This document shows, piece after piece, positions 6,506 to 7,740 of a DNA stretch of 7,740 nt. The position numbers and the translations under genes are program-made. The notes beneath the pieces are model-generated. The model ran no database searches, was not told the DNA's origin, and was given only the letters and a program-made list of their open reading frames with translations. Source of the stretch: Bacteroidales bacterium UBA6366 (GTDB lineage: Bacteria; Bacteroidota; Bacteroidia; Bacteroidales; UBA932); assembly GCA_002438845.1 (NCBI GenBank), contig DJRG01000012.1:305-8044 (forward strand), in the 5' to 3' direction. Every line of letters starts with the position of its first letter. The first letter of the stretch is position 1.

Positions 6506-7633
6506 ATGAGAAGACTAATATTCATAGCAGCCGTCTCCACCTTGCTCGGAGCCTGCGCAAAGGACATTGATTTCAACCAGAAAGACATCAAGCCACAGTT
6601 GATCGTAAACTCACAGATGACGGTCGGTGACACCCTGCACCTTGTCTATCTGGCGGTAAGCAAGAGTGACCGCATAGAGAAAATCAAATCAGGCTATGTC
6701 AAGTGTTATGTCAACGGCGAGTATGTGGCTGACGGACAATTGGACAACCGTGACGATGACCTGTTCATCAAGGAGGATCTTCATCTCTACGGACGTTATT
6801 ATTCAGACTTCTATAATAAGGAGATGTACACTGCGGGTCCTAACGCCGCCAGCAAGAACAATCAGACTAGATACTCGTTCAAGGCTGATTTCAAGCCGGG
6901 GGATGTCGTGAGAATCGAGGCCGAGGCTGAAGCCGATGGAGAGACCTTCAAGGCTTACTCAGAAGTGGTCATTCCAAAGGCGCCGGAATTCAGCATAACC
7001 GACACTCTGAGTCAAAAGAATCAATATGGAGATCACGTTTACAGAATCCGTGTCAAAGGCAAGGACATCATCGGAGAGGACAACTTCTACCGAATCCTGT
7101 CCGGACGTTCAGTTATCGACAAAAAGATCAGGTACGCTAGTGAGAGGGAGGAGGCTAAGACTTGGGAAGAGACCAGGAACTACAGTTTCATCCGCCTCGA
7201 CAAAGGCAACGACCCGATTCTGAACGATGGAGCCCCTGCCGAGGATCTCGACTTGGAAGGTGCTTCCGAGAACACTTTCAGAGTGTTTTCGGACAGACAA
7301 TTTTCCGATGGGACATTTAATATCGGGTTCAACGTGAACGCCAATGAAATCCTCTACGGGCTGCACGGCGTTCTGAATTATAACCGAATGGAATCCGAGA
7401 CCACCTTAAGCGTGACAATCCGTGGCATCACAAAGGAAGAGTACTACTATCTGAAAGCACTCAGCATCTACGACTATCTGGATGGAGACACAACACTGAC
7501 AGAGCCCGTCTCCTTCCCGGACAATGTCGAGGGTGGAGTCGGGCTCGTCAGCATAAGCACGGAAAGCGTGGCTTCAATCAAGTTCAAAAGAACATACGAT
7601 GTTGACTCATCGTGGGTTTACACTGATGACTAA
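6506..7633 (+). CDS. DUF4249 family outer-membrane-associated lipoprotein
   Basis: This 375-residue protein begins MRRLIFIAAVSTLLGAC, a clear lipoprotein signal with Cys17 as lipidation site. The next residues, AKDID, include a Lys-Asp pair resembling the signal that sends Bacteroidetes lipoproteins to the cell surface. Family-typical stretches are KPQLIVNSQMTVGDTLHL near 29-46, an Ig-like strand segment GYVKCYVNGEYV at 63-74, FKPGDVVRIEAEAEADGETF before a Val-Ile-Pro turn near 150, and the C-terminal EEYYYLKALSIYDYL followed by NVEGGVG. DUF4249 proteins have no known enzymatic activity and are commonly encoded next to TonB-dependent receptors, as here with only 4 bp between stop and start. 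Inference: it caps or assists the receptor as SusD does for SusC, but it is not SusD-related. The frame is intact and full length. The family is confident; its role is not known. Confidence 0.92.
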   Translation: MRRLIFIAAVSTLLGACAKDIDFNQKDIKPQLIVNSQMTVGDTLHLVYLAVSKSDRIEKIKSGYVKCYVNGEYVADGQLDNRDDDLFIKEDLHLYGRYYSDFYNKEMYTAGPNAASKNNQTRYSFKADFKPGDVVRIEAEAEADGETFKAYSEVVIPKAPEFSITDTLSQKNQYGDHVYRIRVKGKDIIGEDNFYRILSGRSVIDKKIRYASEREEAKTWEETRNYSFIRLDKGNDPILNDGAPAEDLDLEGASENTFRVFSDRQFSDGTFNIGFNVNANEILYGLHGVLNYNRMESETTLSVTIRGITKEEYYYLKALSIYDYLDGDTTLTEPVSFPDNVEGGVGLVSISTESVASIKFKRTYDVDSSWVYTDD

Positions 7634-7691
7634 GAATCTGTTTTGATTAATTTGAAATGTTCTTTGAGGTGAAAAAATCTTCATTTTCTTC

Positions 7692-7738
7692 CCGCTTCTT
7701 CAGTCAGATAGCACCGCTATCCTCCTTGGAAGAAGCGG
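7692..7738. other. Nested stem-loop after the receptor / DUF4249 operon
   Basis: CCGCTTCTTC (7692-7701) and GAAGAAGCGG (7729-7738) form a perfect 10-bp outer stem. Inside, GATAGC (7707-7712) and GCTATC (7716-7721) form a 6-bp hairpin with an ACC loop. It begins 58 bp after the DUF4249 stop and could be a transcript-end structure for this operon, but the window ends two bases after the stem, so a following U tract cannot be seen. In the opposite direction a T6 run lies about 17 bases beyond the stem, too far for a standard terminator. It could also be part of a repeat continuing beyond the edge. The rest of 7634-7740 is AT-rich with no recognisable gene. Confidence 0.5.
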
Positions 7739-7740
7739 TC

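Noticed and set aside
4087..7633. SusC/SusD polysaccharide uptake pair
   Set aside because: The receptor is shorter than usual SusC proteins, and the downstream lipoprotein has DUF4249 features, not the SusD helical repeat fold.
7704..7739. C-terminal end of a convergent reverse-strand gene (frame ending TGA at 7706-7704)
   Set aside because: Only about 11 codons are visible, they lie entirely within the nested stem-loop, and short open frames of this size occur by chance; it cannot be supported.

Overview
The window looks like a chromosomal segment from a member of the Bacteroidetes (probably Bacteroidales), with roughly balanced base composition. The evidence is a TonB-dependent receptor with an N-terminal carboxypeptidase-regulatory-like domain followed 4 bp later by a DUF4249 lipoprotein (a pairing typical of this phylum), three proteins with lipoprotein signal peptides, promoter-like sequences of the TTG / TAnnTTTG type rather than the sigma70 type, and no strong Shine-Dalgarno sequences. 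The genus cannot be fixed from the sequence alone.

Layout. Three genes read leftward: a partial gene for a secreted protein whose 3' part lies beyond the left edge (1-157), a family 3 glycoside hydrolase lipoprotein (262-2610) and an M23 (LytM/MepM-like) murein endopeptidase lipoprotein (2664-3932). A divergent control region (3933-4086) separates them from two rightward genes: the TonB-dependent receptor (4087-6501) and its DUF4249 partner (6506-7633). The last 107 bases hold a nested stem-loop cut close to the window edge.

How the genes may work together. The receptor and DUF4249 protein almost certainly form one operon and one outer-membrane uptake or binding unit of unknown ligand. The M23 protein probably remodels peptidoglycan, and the GH3 enzyme probably removes terminal beta-linked sugars in the periplasm or at the cell surface. 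Nothing in the sequence shows that the two divergent units share a pathway. They do share a control region containing a 16-bp perfect palindrome and a second half-site.

Points most worth a second look: (i) the M23 protein has HLD where the family normally has HxH, so one expected zinc ligand is Asp instead of His; (ii) its best promoter match sits so close to the start codon that a leaderless or near-leaderless mRNA is predicted; (iii) the divergent region carries operator-like palindromes; (iv) a long hairpin at 198-248 pairs fully only in the + strand RNA, which is antisense to the flanking genes. I found no CRISPR array, insertion sequence, tRNA, rRNA or clearly new multi-gene system.
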